A model generated the notes under the pieces. The model saw only the letters and a program-made list of their open reading frames with translations, was not told the DNA's origin and did no database searches. From Caldicellulosiruptor danielii (GTDB lineage: Bacteria; Bacillota; Thermoanaerobacteria; Caldicellulosiruptorales; Caldicellulosiruptoraceae), in the NCBI RefSeq assembly GCF_034343125.1, contig NZ_CP139957.1, positions 1,077,001-1,141,000 of the forward strand: DNA of 64,000 nucleotides. Reading direction: 5' to 3'. Made by a program: the position numbers and the translations under genes. Of the stretch, positions 1 through 9,368 are shown piece after piece. Position 1 is the stretch's first letter, and each line of letters opens with the position of its first letter.

Positions 1-1244
1 TTTTACTTGTGGATGATGCTCTTTATAACCTTGAAAAAGAGATTGTCAGAAAGATGATTGCAGAGGAAGGAAAACGACCTGATGGTAGAAAGTTTGATGA
101 GATAAGGCCGCTTTATGCTGAGGTTGGTATTTTGCCAAGAACACATGGTTCTGCGCTGTTCAAAAGAGGTTACACTCAGGTTTTGACAGTTGCAACTCTT
201 GGTACAAAAGGCGAGATGCAGTTTTTAGACGGTCTTGAAGAAGAAGAGGCAAAAAGGTATATGCATCATTATAACTTCCCGCCGTTTTCTACAGGTGAAT
301 CAAAACCTGTAAGAGGTCCAGGAAGAAGAGAGATAGGACATGGTGCATTGGCTGAAAGGGCACTTGAGCCTGTCATTCCTTCAGAGGATGAATTCCCTTA
401 CACCATTCGACTTGTATCTGAGGTTTTGACATCTAACGGTTCAACGTCACAGGCAAGTGTTTGTGGCAGTACTCTTGCGCTTATGGATGCTGGTGTGCCG
501 ATCAAAGCGCCTGTTGCAGGAATTTCTATCGGCCTTATTACAAAAGATGACCACAGTTTTATTTTACTTACCGACATTCAAGGTATAGAAGACTTCTTTG
601 GAGATATGGACTTTAAGGTAGCAGGAACCAGAGAAGGTATTACTGCCATTCAGCTTGACATAAAAATCCATGGGCTTACAAGAGAAATTATCGAAAAGGC
701 ACTCTATCAGGCAAGAGAAGCAAGACTCAAAATTTTGGATTTTATGCAGACTGTAATTGACAAGCCAAGAAGCGATCTTTCACCTTATGCTCCAAAGATA
801 TTCAAAACTACAGTTGACCCTGAAAAGATTCGAGATATAATTGGACCAGGTGGAAAGATGATTAACAAAATCATCGCAGAAACAAATGTTAAGATTGATA
901 TAGAACCAGACGGAAGAATATTTGTAGCAGCCCCTGATGATATATCTGGTAACAGGGCAATTAGCATGATTGAGGGAATTGGTCGTGAAATTGAAGTTGG
1001 TCAGTTTTTCCTTGGCAAGGTGACAAGAACCGCATCTTATGGAGCGTTTGTTGAAATATATCCTGGAAAAGAAGGACTTGTGCATATATCTCAATTAGAT
1101 GAGAGAAGATTAAAGTCTGTAGACGAAGTTGTAAAAGTTGGAGATTTAGTACTTGTAAAGGTAATAGGGATTGATAAACTTGGCAGACTTTCACTTTCAC
1201 GAAAAGAAGCACTGAACGTCACATACTCAAGAAAAGCAAAATAA
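1..1244 (+). CDS. pnp: Polyribonucleotide nucleotidyltransferase (PNPase), 3' part
   Basis: This is the C-terminal part of PNPase, the phosphate-dependent 3'-5' exoribonuclease of RNA turnover. The reading frame is open to base 1, so the gene begins upstream; about 413 of the roughly 700 residues usual for the family are present. The second RNase PH domain comes first (motifs EGKRPDGRK and FPPFSTGE), then a KH domain (IIGPGGKMI) and an S1 RNA-binding domain ([19 protein letters not shown]). The protein ends soon after S1. A strong hairpin terminator follows directly. Identification is firm; the missing 5' end is only the window edge. Confidence 0.97.
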   Translation, partial: LLVDDALYNLEKEIVRKMIAEEGKRPDGRKFDEIRPLYAEVGILPRTHGSALFKRGYTQVLTVATLGTKGEMQFLDGLEEEEAKRYMHHYNFPPFSTGESKPVRGPGRREIGHGALAERALEPVIPSEDEFPYTIRLVSEVLTSNGSTSQASVCGSTLALMDAGVPIKAPVAGISIGLITKDDHSFILLTDIQGIEDFFGDMDFKVAGTREGITAIQLDIKIHGLTREIIEKALYQAREARLKILDFMQTVIDKPRSDLSPYAPKIFKTTVDPEKIRDIIGPGGKMINKIIAETNVKIDIEPDGRIFVAAPDDISGNRAISMIEGIGREIEVGQFFLGKVTRTASYGAFVEIYPGKEGLVHISQLDERRLKSVDEVVKVGDLVLVKVIGIDKLGRLSLSRKEALNVTYSRKAK

Positions 1245-1293
1245 AAGAAAGCATAAACCATTCGAAGATGGCTTATGCTTTCTTTTATTTTTG
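1243..1293 (+). terminator. Rho-independent terminator after pnp
   Basis: A 14-bp perfect inverted repeat (AAAAGAAAGCATAA with its complement at 1273-1286) is followed by a T-rich tail. It overlaps the pnp stop codon. The facing minus-strand exporter gene ends just beyond, so it may serve both directions. Confidence 0.85.
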
Positions 1294-1305
1294 TTTATGT
1301 TAAGT

Positions 1306-1752
1306 TTAAGATTTTCTTTGAAAGGCTTTGAACACCCAGTTAAAAGACGTTACAATCATTATCGCAACTGCAATTGAACCTGCAATCAAAAGAGTTTGCA
1401 TACCTGTTTTGATAGCAAGTTCAAACTGGCTTTTGAGAAGTGCTATCATTGTATTGTACATGCCAGCTCCTGGCACAAGCGGTATCAATCCCGGTATGAG
1501 AAAAATTGGCACAGGATTTTTGAGAAATCTTGCAAATATTTCTGACAGTACATTTATGGCAAGTGCAGCAAAGAAAACAGATAAAATTTGAGAAAATCCA
1601 AATTGCAGTAAAAGTAAATTGACAAGCCAGCCACACATTCCATTTATTCCGCAGCATAGCAGACTCTTGCGTGATGAGTTTGTTAGGATGGCAAAAGAAA
1701 AACTTACAATGAACGCTGAAGTTAGCTGTAGTAACAAACTTCTTTCCAACAT
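1306..1752 (-). CDS. Threonine/serine exporter family, small subunit (YjjB/ThrE C-terminal half)
   Basis: A 148-residue membrane protein with about four to five hydrophobic segments and the loop PGLIPLVPGAGMY, typical of the ThrE_2 (DUF3815) half of split threonine/serine exporters. The partner half is encoded directly upstream on the same strand, 21 bp away, so the two probably form one transporter made as two chains. The ATG start has a good GGAGG site 6 bp before it. Family membership is clear; the actual substrate (threonine, serine or another small metabolite) cannot be read from the sequence. Confidence 0.85.
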   Translation of the reverse strand: MLERSLLLQLTSAFIVSFSFAILTNSSRKSLLCCGINGMCGWLVNLLLLQFGFSQILSVFFAALAINVLSEIFARFLKNPVPIFLIPGLIPLVPGAGMYNTMIALLKSQFELAIKTGMQTLLIAGSIAVAIMIVTSFNWVFKAFQRKS

Positions 1753-1773
1753 TTTTTCCTCCTTTTTTTGGGG

Positions 1774-2526
1774 CTATCTAAAAAGACTGAGTGCAATACC
1801 AGCTCCTGTAGCAATAAACACAGCTATCAAGAAAGCTTCAACTCCTCTTGCAACACCAGATAGAAGGTCGCCTGCGATAGTATCTCTTATTGCGTTTGTA
1901 ATTGCAACACCTGGTGTCATTATCATTACAGAGCCAATGATTATTTTATCTAAATGAATACCTATGTTGAAGTTTACTGTTATGATAGCCATCAGAGCAG
2001 TTATAGCTCCTCCCATGATGTATGATATGAAATAAGAAAAATTTCTGGAATTCATAAAATTCAAAATAGTTTGAGTGACAATACCTACTAAAAAAGCAGA
2101 AAGTGCATCTCTGAGGTTTCCTCCAAACAAAATTGTAGAAAAACAACACACAAGTGCTGCTGCAAAAGGTAGTAAATAAGAAGCATATCCTTTTTTATTT
2201 TTAATCTTATTCAAGATTTCGATTGCTTGTTCGTAAGTGTAGTCATGGGTTTGAAAATCACGGGAAAACTGATTTACAAGTGAGATTTTGTTAAGGTCAA
2301 TTGTTCTACTCTTTATTCTTTTTGAGACAGTAACCAGATTATTATTTTCATCTACAACTGTTGCAACAATCACTGTTGGTATTACAAAACTTTCAGCAAA
2401 CTTTAATTTTCCTTTAGTGCATATTCTAACCATTGTATCTTCTACTCTATGTGTTTCAGCGCCGTTTGTGAGCATTATCTCACCTGCTAAGAGCGCAATC
2501 TCTATAAGTTGTTTTGAGCTCATCAT
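1774..2526 (-). CDS. Threonine/serine exporter family, large subunit (YjjP/ThrE N-terminal half)
   Basis: A 250-residue protein of the ThrE/DUF1212 family. The soluble N-terminal region holds the family motif around NGAETHRVEDTM (residues about 20-32), and about five membrane segments follow from residue 115 on, including FGGNLRDALSAF and MTPGVAITNAIRDT. It is the first gene of a two-gene minus-strand unit with the small subunit. The first two codons are both ATG; the second may be the true start. It is divergent from glyA across a 219-bp gap. Confidence 0.85.
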   Translation of the reverse strand: MMSSKQLIEIALLAGEIMLTNGAETHRVEDTMVRICTKGKLKFAESFVIPTVIVATVVDENNNLVTVSKRIKSRTIDLNKISLVNQFSRDFQTHDYTYEQAIEILNKIKNKKGYASYLLPFAAALVCCFSTILFGGNLRDALSAFLVGIVTQTILNFMNSRNFSYFISYIMGGAITALMAIITVNFNIGIHLDKIIIGSVMIMTPGVAITNAIRDTIAGDLLSGVARGVEAFLIAVFIATGAGIALSLFR

Positions 2527-2604
2527 TTTTGGTAGATAGCCTCCATCTTTTGATTTTTCACAGTAAGATTATATAGTATTTGTGCCAATATGTGAACATT
2601 AAAC

Positions 2605-2616
2605 TTTGTGCACAAA
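2605..2616. promoter_or_regulatory. 12-bp perfect palindrome upstream of the glyA promoter
   Basis: TTTGTGCACAAA is a perfect palindrome lying about 14 bp upstream of the glyA -35 box, in the divergent region shared with the exporter genes. It could be a binding site for a dimeric regulator; no regulator is identified. Confidence 0.3.
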
Positions 2617-2629
2617 TATGTTTAAATGG

Positions 2630-2659
2630 TTGACTTTTAAAATTGGGCTAAAATATAAT
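2630..2659 (+). promoter_or_regulatory. Sigma-A promoter of glyA
   Basis: TTGACT at 2630-2635 and TATAAT at 2654-2659 are separated by 18 bp. The position, about 85 bp before the coding start, fits glyA. A GAATGTT/AACATTC inverted repeat lies in the leader just before the ribosome binding site. Confidence 0.7.
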
Positions 2660-2745
2660 ATACACAAAGAAGGAATTGATGTATAATCATAAGGTATGAA
2701 TGTTCGAATATCTTTGCTACAAAACATTCGGAAAGGGAGATGGAA

Positions 2746-3993
2746 ATGTATTTTTACAATTTAGTAAAAAACACAGACCCAGAGATAGCTGAGGCAATAA
2801 AAAGTGAACTTAAAAGACAGCAGAATAAAATTGAGCTTATTGCATCTGAGAACTTTGTTTCAATTGCAGTGATGGCAGCAATGGGTTCACCTTTGACAAA
2901 TAAATATGCAGAAGGATATCCAGGAAAAAGATATTATGGTGGATGCGAATATATCGATATTGTTGAGTCTATTGCAATTGAGAGAGCTAAAAAACTGTTT
3001 GGAGCTGAACATGCTAATGTCCAGCCACACTCAGGAGCACAGGCGAACATGGCTGTATATTTTGCAGTGTTAAAACCGGGTGATACCATTCTTGGAATGA
3101 ATCTTTCGCATGGTGGACATCTGACTCATGGCAGTCCTGTGAATTTTTCCGGAAAACTCTACAACATTGTATCATATGGGGTTGCCCCTGAAACAGAGAC
3201 AATTAATTATGATGAGGTATTAAGACTTGCAAAGGAGCACAGACCAAAACTTATCTTGGCAGGAGCATCGGCGTATCCAAGAGTTATCGATTTTAAAAAG
3301 TTCAGAGAGATAGCTGATGAAGTGGGAGCTTATTTGATGGTAGATATGGCACATATCGCTGGGCTTGTTGCTGCAGGGCTTCATCCATCACCTGTTGAAT
3401 ATGCTGATTTTGTTACAACCACAACACACAAAACCCTCAGAGGTCCGCGCGGTGGTCTTATTCTTTGCAAAGAGAAGTATGCAAAGCTGATTGACAAAAC
3501 CATTTTCCCTGGAATTCAAGGTGGACCGCTTGAACATGTAATAGCTGCTAAAGCTGTTGCTCTCAAAGAGGCAATGACAGAAGAGTTTAAAAACTATCAG
3601 GTTCAAATATTGAAAAATGCAAAGGCTCTGAGCGCAAGACTCATCGAAAAAGGGTTCAGGCTTGTGAGCGGTGGAACAGACAATCATTTAATGCTGGTAG
3701 ACTTGAGAAATAAAGGCATCACAGGGAAAGATGCTGAAAAGATATTGGATGAGCACAATATAACGTGTAACAAAAACGCAATTCCTTTTGATACTCAAAG
3801 TCCAATGATAACAAGCGGGATAAGACTTGGAACGCCGGCTGTCACAACCCGAGGGTTTAAAGAAGAGGATATGATTGAGGTGGCAGATATAATCCATGAC
3901 GCCCTGACAAATTCTGATACCAAAGAAAATATTTTGAGCAGAGTGAAAGTTCTTTGCGAAAAACATCCTTTGTATAAAGAATTTGATAAATAA
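2746..3993 (+). CDS. glyA: Serine hydroxymethyltransferase
   Basis: PLP enzyme interconverting serine plus tetrahydrofolate with glycine plus methylenetetrahydrofolate; the main one-carbon source of the cell. The protein of about 415 residues has the family's usual length and motifs: [11 protein letters not shown] near the N-terminus, [11 protein letters not shown], the active-site lysine in [14 protein letters not shown], and FPGIQGGP. Two in-frame ATGs lie 6 bp apart (2740 and 2746). The GGAAAGGGAG site touches the first and is well spaced for the second, so 2746 is chosen. It has its own promoter, and rarA follows on the same strand 50 bp on. Confidence 0.97.
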   Translation: MYFYNLVKNTDPEIAEAIKSELKRQQNKIELIASENFVSIAVMAAMGSPLTNKYAEGYPGKRYYGGCEYIDIVESIAIERAKKLFGAEHANVQPHSGAQANMAVYFAVLKPGDTILGMNLSHGGHLTHGSPVNFSGKLYNIVSYGVAPETETINYDEVLRLAKEHRPKLILAGASAYPRVIDFKKFREIADEVGAYLMVDMAHIAGLVAAGLHPSPVEYADFVTTTTHKTLRGPRGGLILCKEKYAKLIDKTIFPGIQGGPLEHVIAAKAVALKEAMTEEFKNYQVQILKNAKALSARLIEKGFRLVSGGTDNHLMLVDLRNKGITGKDAEKILDEHNITCNKNAIPFDTQSPMITSGIRLGTPAVTTRGFKEEDMIEVADIIHDALTNSDTKENILSRVKVLCEKHPLYKEFDK

Positions 3994-4043
3994 GCTTAAG
4001 GTGAATTAAAATAGACTTTTTCCAATATCTTAGTGAAAAGAGG

Positions 4044-5336
4044 TTGAAAAAAGAATCTCCTCTTGCTTACAAGCTCAGACCTAAACGTCTTGAGGAAATT
4101 GTGGGACAGGAACATATTTTAAGCCCTGGCAAACCTCTTTATAACTTAATAAAAAACGATAGACTTACTTCAATAATTCTGTATGGGCCGCCTGGGACTG
4201 GGAAAACTACAATTGCACATGTGATTGCAAATGCTACAGGAAAGACTTTCAAAACCATAAATGCTACAATTGCAGGTGTAAATGATATAAAAAAGATTAT
4301 AGAAGAAGCCAAACTTGAGTTTACTCAAATAGGTAGAAAAACAATTCTTTTTATTGACGAGATACACAGGTTTAATAAACTTCAGCAGGATGCACTTTTG
4401 CCTTCTGTAGAAGAAGGAATATTAATCTTGATTGGGGCAACAACCGAAAATCCCTTTTATGAAGTCAATAAAGCGCTTGTATCAAGGTCTTTGGTATTTG
4501 AGCTTTTTCCACTTAAAGAGGAAGATATATTAAAAATTATTGAGAGAGCAATTTCGGATAAAGAAAATGGACTTGGTGAGCTAAATATTCAGATAGAAGA
4601 GAGTGCTAAAAAGCTAATAGCAAGGCTCTCAGGCGGAGATGCAAGAGTTGCTTTGAACATCTTAGAAGCTGTGGTGTATTCTTCTCGAGCTCAAGATAAC
4701 GGCAAGATTTATATTTCAGAGGAATCTGTTATAAATCTTTCAAATAGGAAGACAGCATTGTATGATGCTACGGGAGATATGCACTATGACACCATTTCTG
4801 CCTTTATAAAAAGTGTGAGAGGGTCTGACCCTGATGCAGCACTGTTTTACTTGGCAAAGATGCTTGACAGTGGGGAGGATATAAAGTTCATCGCAAGACG
4901 ACTTATAATTCTGGCAGCAGAGGACATTGGCTTGGCAGACCCGATGGCACTCACAATCGCAGTTTCTGCAGCAACGGCATGCGAATTTGTGGGAATGCCC
5001 GAGGCAAGAATTATTTTAGCTGAGGCAACAATATATCTTGCATGCAGCCCGAAAAGCAACTCAGCATATTTGGCAATTGAAAGGGCATTAGAAGATGCTA
5101 AAAATGTAAGTATAAAAAGTATTCCCATGCATCTTAGAATGGCAACACATGGAGAAGAAAAGCTTGGCCATGGGGTTGGATACCTGTATCCTCACGACTA
5201 TAAAAATCACTGGGTTTTGCAGCAATATCTACCTGATGAACTTGTTGGCAGAAAATACTATTTTCCAACCGAGATGGGAAAAGAAAAGTTTATAGCTGAA
5301 TATATTAAGAAGTTGAAAGAACAGATTGATAGCTAA
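4044..5336 (+). CDS. rarA: Replication-associated recombination protein RarA (MgsA)
   Basis: AAA+ ATPase of the RarA/Mgs1/WRNIP1 family, which acts at stalled replication forks. Walker A is GPPGTGKTTIAH (about residue 50), Walker B is [11 protein letters not shown], and sensor 1 lies in GATTENPFYEV; the C-terminal part with VRGSDPDAALFYL and YPHDYKNHWV is the family's tetramerisation region. Length (430) is normal. The start is unusual: TTG at 4044 sits directly behind AAAGAGG, leaving no spacer, and there is no upstream ATG/GTG in frame. The TTG assignment is therefore provisional, though the N-terminal sequence SPLAYKLRPKRLEEIVGQ is right for the family. Confidence 0.93.
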   Translation: MKKESPLAYKLRPKRLEEIVGQEHILSPGKPLYNLIKNDRLTSIILYGPPGTGKTTIAHVIANATGKTFKTINATIAGVNDIKKIIEEAKLEFTQIGRKTILFIDEIHRFNKLQQDALLPSVEEGILILIGATTENPFYEVNKALVSRSLVFELFPLKEEDILKIIERAISDKENGLGELNIQIEESAKKLIARLSGGDARVALNILEAVVYSSRAQDNGKIYISEESVINLSNRKTALYDATGDMHYDTISAFIKSVRGSDPDAALFYLAKMLDSGEDIKFIARRLIILAAEDIGLADPMALTIAVSAATACEFVGMPEARIILAEATIYLACSPKSNSAYLAIERALEDAKNVSIKSIPMHLRMATHGEEKLGHGVGYLYPHDYKNHWVLQQYLPDELVGRKYYFPTEMGKEKFIAEYIKKLKEQIDS

Positions 5337-5387
5337 AAAATTGAGAGTTTTTATCTATAAAAGAATGTGAGAGGAGAAAATAAAAGG

Positions 5388-6611
5388 ATGGACATAAAAA
5401 CGCTCGCCTTACAGCTTCATAAAGAGCATAAGGGGAAGATTGCCATCAAAAGCAAAGTTAGTGTGAGTAATCAGCACGGCCTCAGCATATACTATACACC
5501 TGGTGTTGCAGAACCTTGCAGAGAGATTGCAAAAGACAAATCTCTTGTGTATGAATATACATCTAAGTACAACTGGGTTGCAGTAGTTACAAATGGTACG
5601 GCTGTTTTGGGGTTGGGAGACATTGGGGTTCACGCTTCTTTGCCTGTTATGGAAGGCAAGGCAATTTTATTTAAGCAGTTTGGTGGAGTTGATGCATTTC
5701 CTATATGCATAGCTTCAAAAGATGTTGATGAGATTGTAAAGACGATAAAGCTTATTGAAACATCTTTTGGAGGAATAAACTTAGAGGATATAGGTGCACC
5801 AGCATGCTTTGAAATTGAAGAGAAGCTGATAGAAAGTCTTGATATTCCTGTGTTTCATGATGACCAGCATGGAACTGCTGTAGTAGCTTTAGCAGCTTTG
5901 ATAAATTCTCTAAAAATTGTAGGAAAAAGAATCTCGGAAGTCAAAATAGTTATAAACGGTGCTGGTGCTGCTGGAATTGCAACTGCAAAGCTTTTATTAA
6001 AGTATGGAGCAAAAAATATTGTTGTTTGTGATAGGCATGGAGCTATATTTGAAGGAAGAGAAGAGGATATGAATAAGTACAAAGAGGAAATAGCAAAGGT
6101 TACCAATAGGGAAGGAATAAAGGGTCTACTTTCCAGAGCTATTGAAGGTGCTGATGTGTTTATTGGTCTTTCTGTTGCGAATATCCTGGGTGAAGATGAT
6201 ATCAAAAAGATGTCAAATGATGCAATTGTGATGGCAATGGCAAATCCGATACCAGAGATTATGCCAGATATTGCAAAAAAGGCTGGAGCAAGAATTGTTT
6301 GCACAGGAAGGTCTGATTTTAATAACCAGGTCAATAATGTGCTGGCATTTCCAGGCATTTTTAGAGGAGCGCTTGATGTCATGGCAACAAGAATAACAGA
6401 TGAGATGAAGATAGCAGCTGCAGAGGCTATAGCCAAGGTTGCAGAAGAAGAACTTTCTGAAGACTATGTAATTCCAAAGCCTTTTGACAAGAAAGTAGCC
6501 TTTGAAGTGGCTTTAGCAGTTGCAAAAAAGGCAATGGAACAAAAGGTTGCGCGGCTGTATCTGAATGATGATGAGCTAACATCAAGGATTTTATCTATGT
6601 TAAGTATGTAA
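5388..6611 (+). CDS. NAD(P)-dependent malic enzyme (oxaloacetate-decarboxylating)
   Basis: Converts malate to pyruvate and CO2 with reduction of NAD(P). Family motifs: YYTPGVAEP, VTNGTAVLGLGDIG, the metal/substrate region GGINLEDIGAPACFEIE, FHDDQHGTAVV, and the Rossmann motif INGAGAAGIA. At about 407 residues it is the short bacterial/archaeal form without a phosphotransacetylase-like C-terminal domain. ATG 5388 is chosen because the protein then starts MDIKTLALQLHKEHKGK; GAGAGGAG lies 11 bp upstream. A GTG at 5367 would add seven residues. A strong terminator closes the gene. NAD versus NADP preference is not decided. Confidence 0.93.
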   Translation: MDIKTLALQLHKEHKGKIAIKSKVSVSNQHGLSIYYTPGVAEPCREIAKDKSLVYEYTSKYNWVAVVTNGTAVLGLGDIGVHASLPVMEGKAILFKQFGGVDAFPICIASKDVDEIVKTIKLIETSFGGINLEDIGAPACFEIEEKLIESLDIPVFHDDQHGTAVVALAALINSLKIVGKRISEVKIVINGAGAAGIATAKLLLKYGAKNIVVCDRHGAIFEGREEDMNKYKEEIAKVTNREGIKGLLSRAIEGADVFIGLSVANILGEDDIKKMSNDAIVMAMANPIPEIMPDIAKKAGARIVCTGRSDFNNQVNNVLAFPGIFRGALDVMATRITDEMKIAAAEAIAKVAEEELSEDYVIPKPFDKKVAFEVALAVAKKAMEQKVARLYLNDDELTSRILSMLSM

Positions 6612-6623
6612 AGGGTCAAAAAC

Positions 6624-6668
6624 AGAGTTAGGTAAAATTTTGGTGCCTAACTCTGATTTTTTATTTTC
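6624..6668 (+). terminator. Rho-independent terminator after malic enzyme
   Basis: CAGAGTTAGG pairs with CCTAACTCTG across a 13-nt loop, followed by a T-rich run. It begins 13 bp after the stop codon. Confidence 0.88.
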
Positions 6669-6721
6669 TCATTTCTTACCATCGTAAATAGAAAGATTGT
6701 CTTTAATCGACAATGTTACTA

Positions 6722-6750
6722 TTGACAAAGTAGTGATGGGCTTTTAAAAT
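6722..6750 (+). promoter_or_regulatory. Sigma-A promoter of rho
   Basis: TTGACA at 6722-6727 and TAAAAT at 6745-6750 with a 17-bp spacer. Transcription would start near 6757, leaving a leader of about 100 nt that contains a hairpin. Confidence 0.7.
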
Positions 6751-6773
6751 AAAAGGTGACAGGTTAAAGTCAT

Positions 6774-6826
6774 CTCTTGCAATTAACTTCCCCAGACAGA
6801 AGTTAATAGAATATAAGTGCAAGAAA
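6774..6826 (+). promoter_or_regulatory. Hairpin in the rho 5' leader
   Basis: CTTGC plus ATTAACTTC (6776-6790) can pair with GAAGTTAAT (6799-6807) and TGCAAG (6818-6823), leaving an internal bulge on the 3' side. There is no T-run after it, so it is not a plain terminator; it sits between the promoter and the AGGAGGG ribosome site at 6844. A role in self-regulation of rho is possible by analogy with rho leader attenuation in other bacteria, but this is inference. Confidence 0.45.
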
Positions 6827-6856
6827 TGAGAAATCAGTAGGCAAGGAGGGAAAAGA

Positions 6857-8527
6857 GTGCCTGGGTCACTTGATGAGTTTTTAAAGGGAAAGTCTATTAT
6901 TGAACTTAGAGAAATAGCAAAAAGTCTTGGTATTCAAAAATATTCTCTACTCAAAAAAGGCGAATTGATGGAAGCTATTAAAAATTTTCTTGGAAGTTCA
7001 GATGAAGATACGACAGTTCTTGAGGGCATAGGTAAAAAAGAAAAAGGTAGAAGAGGAAGAAAGAAGAAATCAGAAACTGTAGAAGCTCAGCAGACTTTTG
7101 AATTAAAAAGCGAAGAGCAGGAATCAAAGTTTGAAGAGACTAAAGAAAATGAAGAGGTAAAACCAAATGAAATGGAAAATAAAGAAGAAGATAACATAAA
7201 AGAGCAAACTTTGTTGCAGAACACGCAAAGAGAAGAAGAAAAAACTAAAGAGCCTGCAGATGTTACCTTAGGTGAGGAGGAAAAAGAAGAGAGTAAAGTA
7301 ATAGAATTAAAACCCAAAAAAGAAGAAAAAAAAGAGGACAAGATGCAGATAGAAATTCCACCAGAATTAAAAGAACTTGAAGGTAAAGTGGAGATAGGCG
7401 GCATAGGAGAAGGAGTTTTGGAGATAATTTATGAGCCTGGTGGCGGTGGCGGTTATGGATTTTTGCGCGACGATTCGTTTGTTCCTGGCCCAAACGACAT
7501 ATATGTTTCGCCATCTCAAATCAGAAAATTCAATCTCAAAACCGGAGATAAAATTAGAGGTCCCATTAGACTTCCAAAAGAAAATGAGAAGTTTGCAGGA
7601 CTTTTGTATGTTCAGAGTGTCAACGATATGAAACCAGAAGAAGTTGCAAAACGCACTCCTTTTGAAGACCTTACCCCTATTTTCCCAAACAAAAGAATAA
7701 TTTTAGAAAATAGAAATGAACCTAAGGATTTAGCGGTAAGACTCATAGACCTTATTGCGCCAATTGGAAGAGGCCAAAGAGGATTAATTGTAGCACCACC
7801 AAAAGCAGGTAAAACTACACTATTAAAGAAAATAGCAAATAGTATTCTGACAAACTATGATGATTTGCATTTGATTGTGCTTTTGATTGATGAAAGACCT
7901 GAAGAAGTCACTGATATGCAGGACTCAATAAAAGCAGAGATACATTACTCTACCTTTGACGAGACACCAGAACACCACATAAAAGTTGCTGAAATGGTAT
8001 TAGAAAGGGCAATGAGGCTTGTTGAGTGTAAAAAAGATGTTGTCATTTTATTGGATAGTTTGACAAGGCTTGCACGTGCTTATAACTTGGTTGAACCACC
8101 TTCTGGAAGAACACTTTCTGGCGGTCTTGACCCGAATGCTCTTCACAAGCCTAAAAAGTTTTTTGGTGCTGCAAGAAACCTTAAAGAGGGTGGCAGCCTT
8201 ACCATCCTTGCAACAGCGTTAATTGAAACAGGGTCACGAATGGATGATGTCATATTTGAAGAGTTCAAGGGTACTGGCAATATGGAGTTGCACCTTGACA
8301 GAAAACTTTCTGAAAAACGAATATTCCCTGCTATTGATATAAACAAATCAGGGACACGAAGAGAGGAGCTTTTGCTGTCTGAGGAAGAAAAAGCAGCTGT
8401 TGATGCTATCAGAAGAGCACTTTCTAACTTTGGAACAGCAGAGACCACAGAGAGAATTATAAGTATGCTTTCCCAAACAAAATCAAATGAAGAATTTATA
8501 AGAAAGATATTACAAAATTTGAGATAA
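6857..8527 (+). CDS. rho: Transcription termination factor Rho with long charged insertion
   Basis: Hexameric RNA-dependent ATPase that ends transcription. At 556 residues it is far longer than the roughly 420 of E. coli Rho. Order: Rho_N/SAP-like domain (residues 1-47), a Lys/Glu-rich low-complexity stretch (about 55-170) with no predicted fold, the RNA-binding cold-shock-like domain ([10 protein letters not shown], about 200-265), then the RecA-type ATPase with Walker [11 protein letters not shown] (about 314-323), the [14 protein letters not shown] Walker B region, and the Q/R-loop region with [25 protein letters not shown] start with AGGAGGG 6 bp upstream. Own promoter, leader hairpin and terminator make it monocistronic. 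Confidence 0.96.
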   Translation: MPGSLDEFLKGKSIIELREIAKSLGIQKYSLLKKGELMEAIKNFLGSSDEDTTVLEGIGKKEKGRRGRKKKSETVEAQQTFELKSEEQESKFEETKENEEVKPNEMENKEEDNIKEQTLLQNTQREEEKTKEPADVTLGEEEKEESKVIELKPKKEEKKEDKMQIEIPPELKELEGKVEIGGIGEGVLEIIYEPGGGGGYGFLRDDSFVPGPNDIYVSPSQIRKFNLKTGDKIRGPIRLPKENEKFAGLLYVQSVNDMKPEEVAKRTPFEDLTPIFPNKRIILENRNEPKDLAVRLIDLIAPIGRGQRGLIVAPPKAGKTTLLKKIANSILTNYDDLHLIVLLIDERPEEVTDMQDSIKAEIHYSTFDETPEHHIKVAEMVLERAMRLVECKKDVVILLDSLTRLARAYNLVEPPSGRTLSGGLDPNALHKPKKFFGAARNLKEGGSLTILATALIETGSRMDDVIFEEFKGTGNMELHLDRKLSEKRIFPAIDINKSGTRREELLLSEEEKAAVDAIRRALSNFGTAETTERIISMLSQTKSNEEFIRKILQNLR

Positions 8528-8590
8528 AAATACAAAATAATTTTAAAAGAAATTGAGATTTGAACAAATCAAATTGATATTTAGGAGAAA

Positions 8591-8628
8591 GTAGCTGCTA
8601 TTTTAAGCAAAATAGCAGCTACTTTTTT
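8591..8628 (+). terminator. Rho-independent terminator after rho
   Basis: A 14-bp perfect inverted repeat (GTAGCTGCTATTTT and its complement) with a 4-nt loop, followed by six Ts. Confidence 0.92.
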
Positions 8629-8701
8629 ATTTCTGAGCATTTTTTTAAATTTCACAAACATGATGAATTTAGAATACATTGATTTTGAGGAGGTGAAAAG
8701 C

Positions 8702-9265
8702 ATGAAGGTATGTGTAGACCCAGGTCATGGCGGGAAAGACCCCGGAGCAATAGGGAAAAATAGCACCAGAGAAAAAGATATAACACTTGCAATTGCTAAG
8801 AAGTTAAAATTCATTTTAGAAGGTAGTACAAACGCCAAAGTGGTTTTGACAAGAGACTCTGATACTTTGCCGTGGGGTGAAAAAGGTGTTAAAGAAGACT
8901 TAAAAGCAAGGTGTGATATAGCAAACAAAAATTTAGTGGACATTTTTGTCAGCATTCATTGCAACAGCAGTAAAAATGAATCTGCAAGAGGTATAGAGAC
9001 TTTTTATTACAAAATCAGCCAGAAAGGATTTTTGTTGGCCATTGAGGTGCAAAAAAGCATAGTTGAGTCGATTAAAACCATTAATCGTGGAGTTAAATCT
9101 GCTAACTTTTATGTCTTGAAAGCTACCAAAATGCCTGCAATCTTAATAGAGTGCGGTTTTTTGAGCAATCCTGAAGAGGAAAGGATGCTAAACAATCAAA
9201 ATTACCAGACTCAAATTGCTTTAGCAATTGCAAAAGGAATTGTGAATTATCAAAAAAAGTATTGA
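8702..9265 (+). CDS. N-acetylmuramoyl-L-alanine amidase (Amidase_3), cytosolic-looking
   Basis: Zinc amidase that cleaves the bond between N-acetylmuramic acid and L-alanine in peptidoglycan. The whole protein (187 residues) is one Amidase_3 domain: zinc ligands in DPGHGGKDPGA and SIHCN, the Glu in TREKDI, and the catalytic Glu in ILIECGFLSN. There is no signal peptide, wall-binding domain or membrane segment. ATG 8702 is chosen because GAGGAGGTG ends 6 bp before it; an upstream ATG at 8660 has no such site. How an unexported amidase reaches the wall is unclear; release by lysis or a role on cytosolic muropeptides is possible. Flanked by terminators. Confidence 0.9.
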   Translation: MKVCVDPGHGGKDPGAIGKNSTREKDITLAIAKKLKFILEGSTNAKVVLTRDSDTLPWGEKGVKEDLKARCDIANKNLVDIFVSIHCNSSKNESARGIETFYYKISQKGFLLAIEVQKSIVESIKTINRGVKSANFYVLKATKMPAILIECGFLSNPEEERMLNNQNYQTQIALAIAKGIVNYQKKY

Positions 9266-9303
9266 TAAAGTATAAAAAATGCTGTATTCTTATATTTAAA
9301 AAT

Positions 9304-9333
9304 AGAGCCAAGAACAAATTGGCTCTTTTTGTT
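9304..9333 (+). terminator. Rho-independent terminator after amidase
   Basis: GAGCCAA and TTGGCTC form a 7-bp stem with a 7-nt loop followed by a T-run. Confidence 0.85.
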
Positions 9334-9368
9334 TTACAACACAAATAATTGGAAAGGAATGAATTTTT

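Noticed and set aside
1328-1957. Plus-strand open frames opposite the exporter genes
   Set aside because: They mirror the coding frames of two recognisable membrane proteins on the minus strand and have no ribosome sites.
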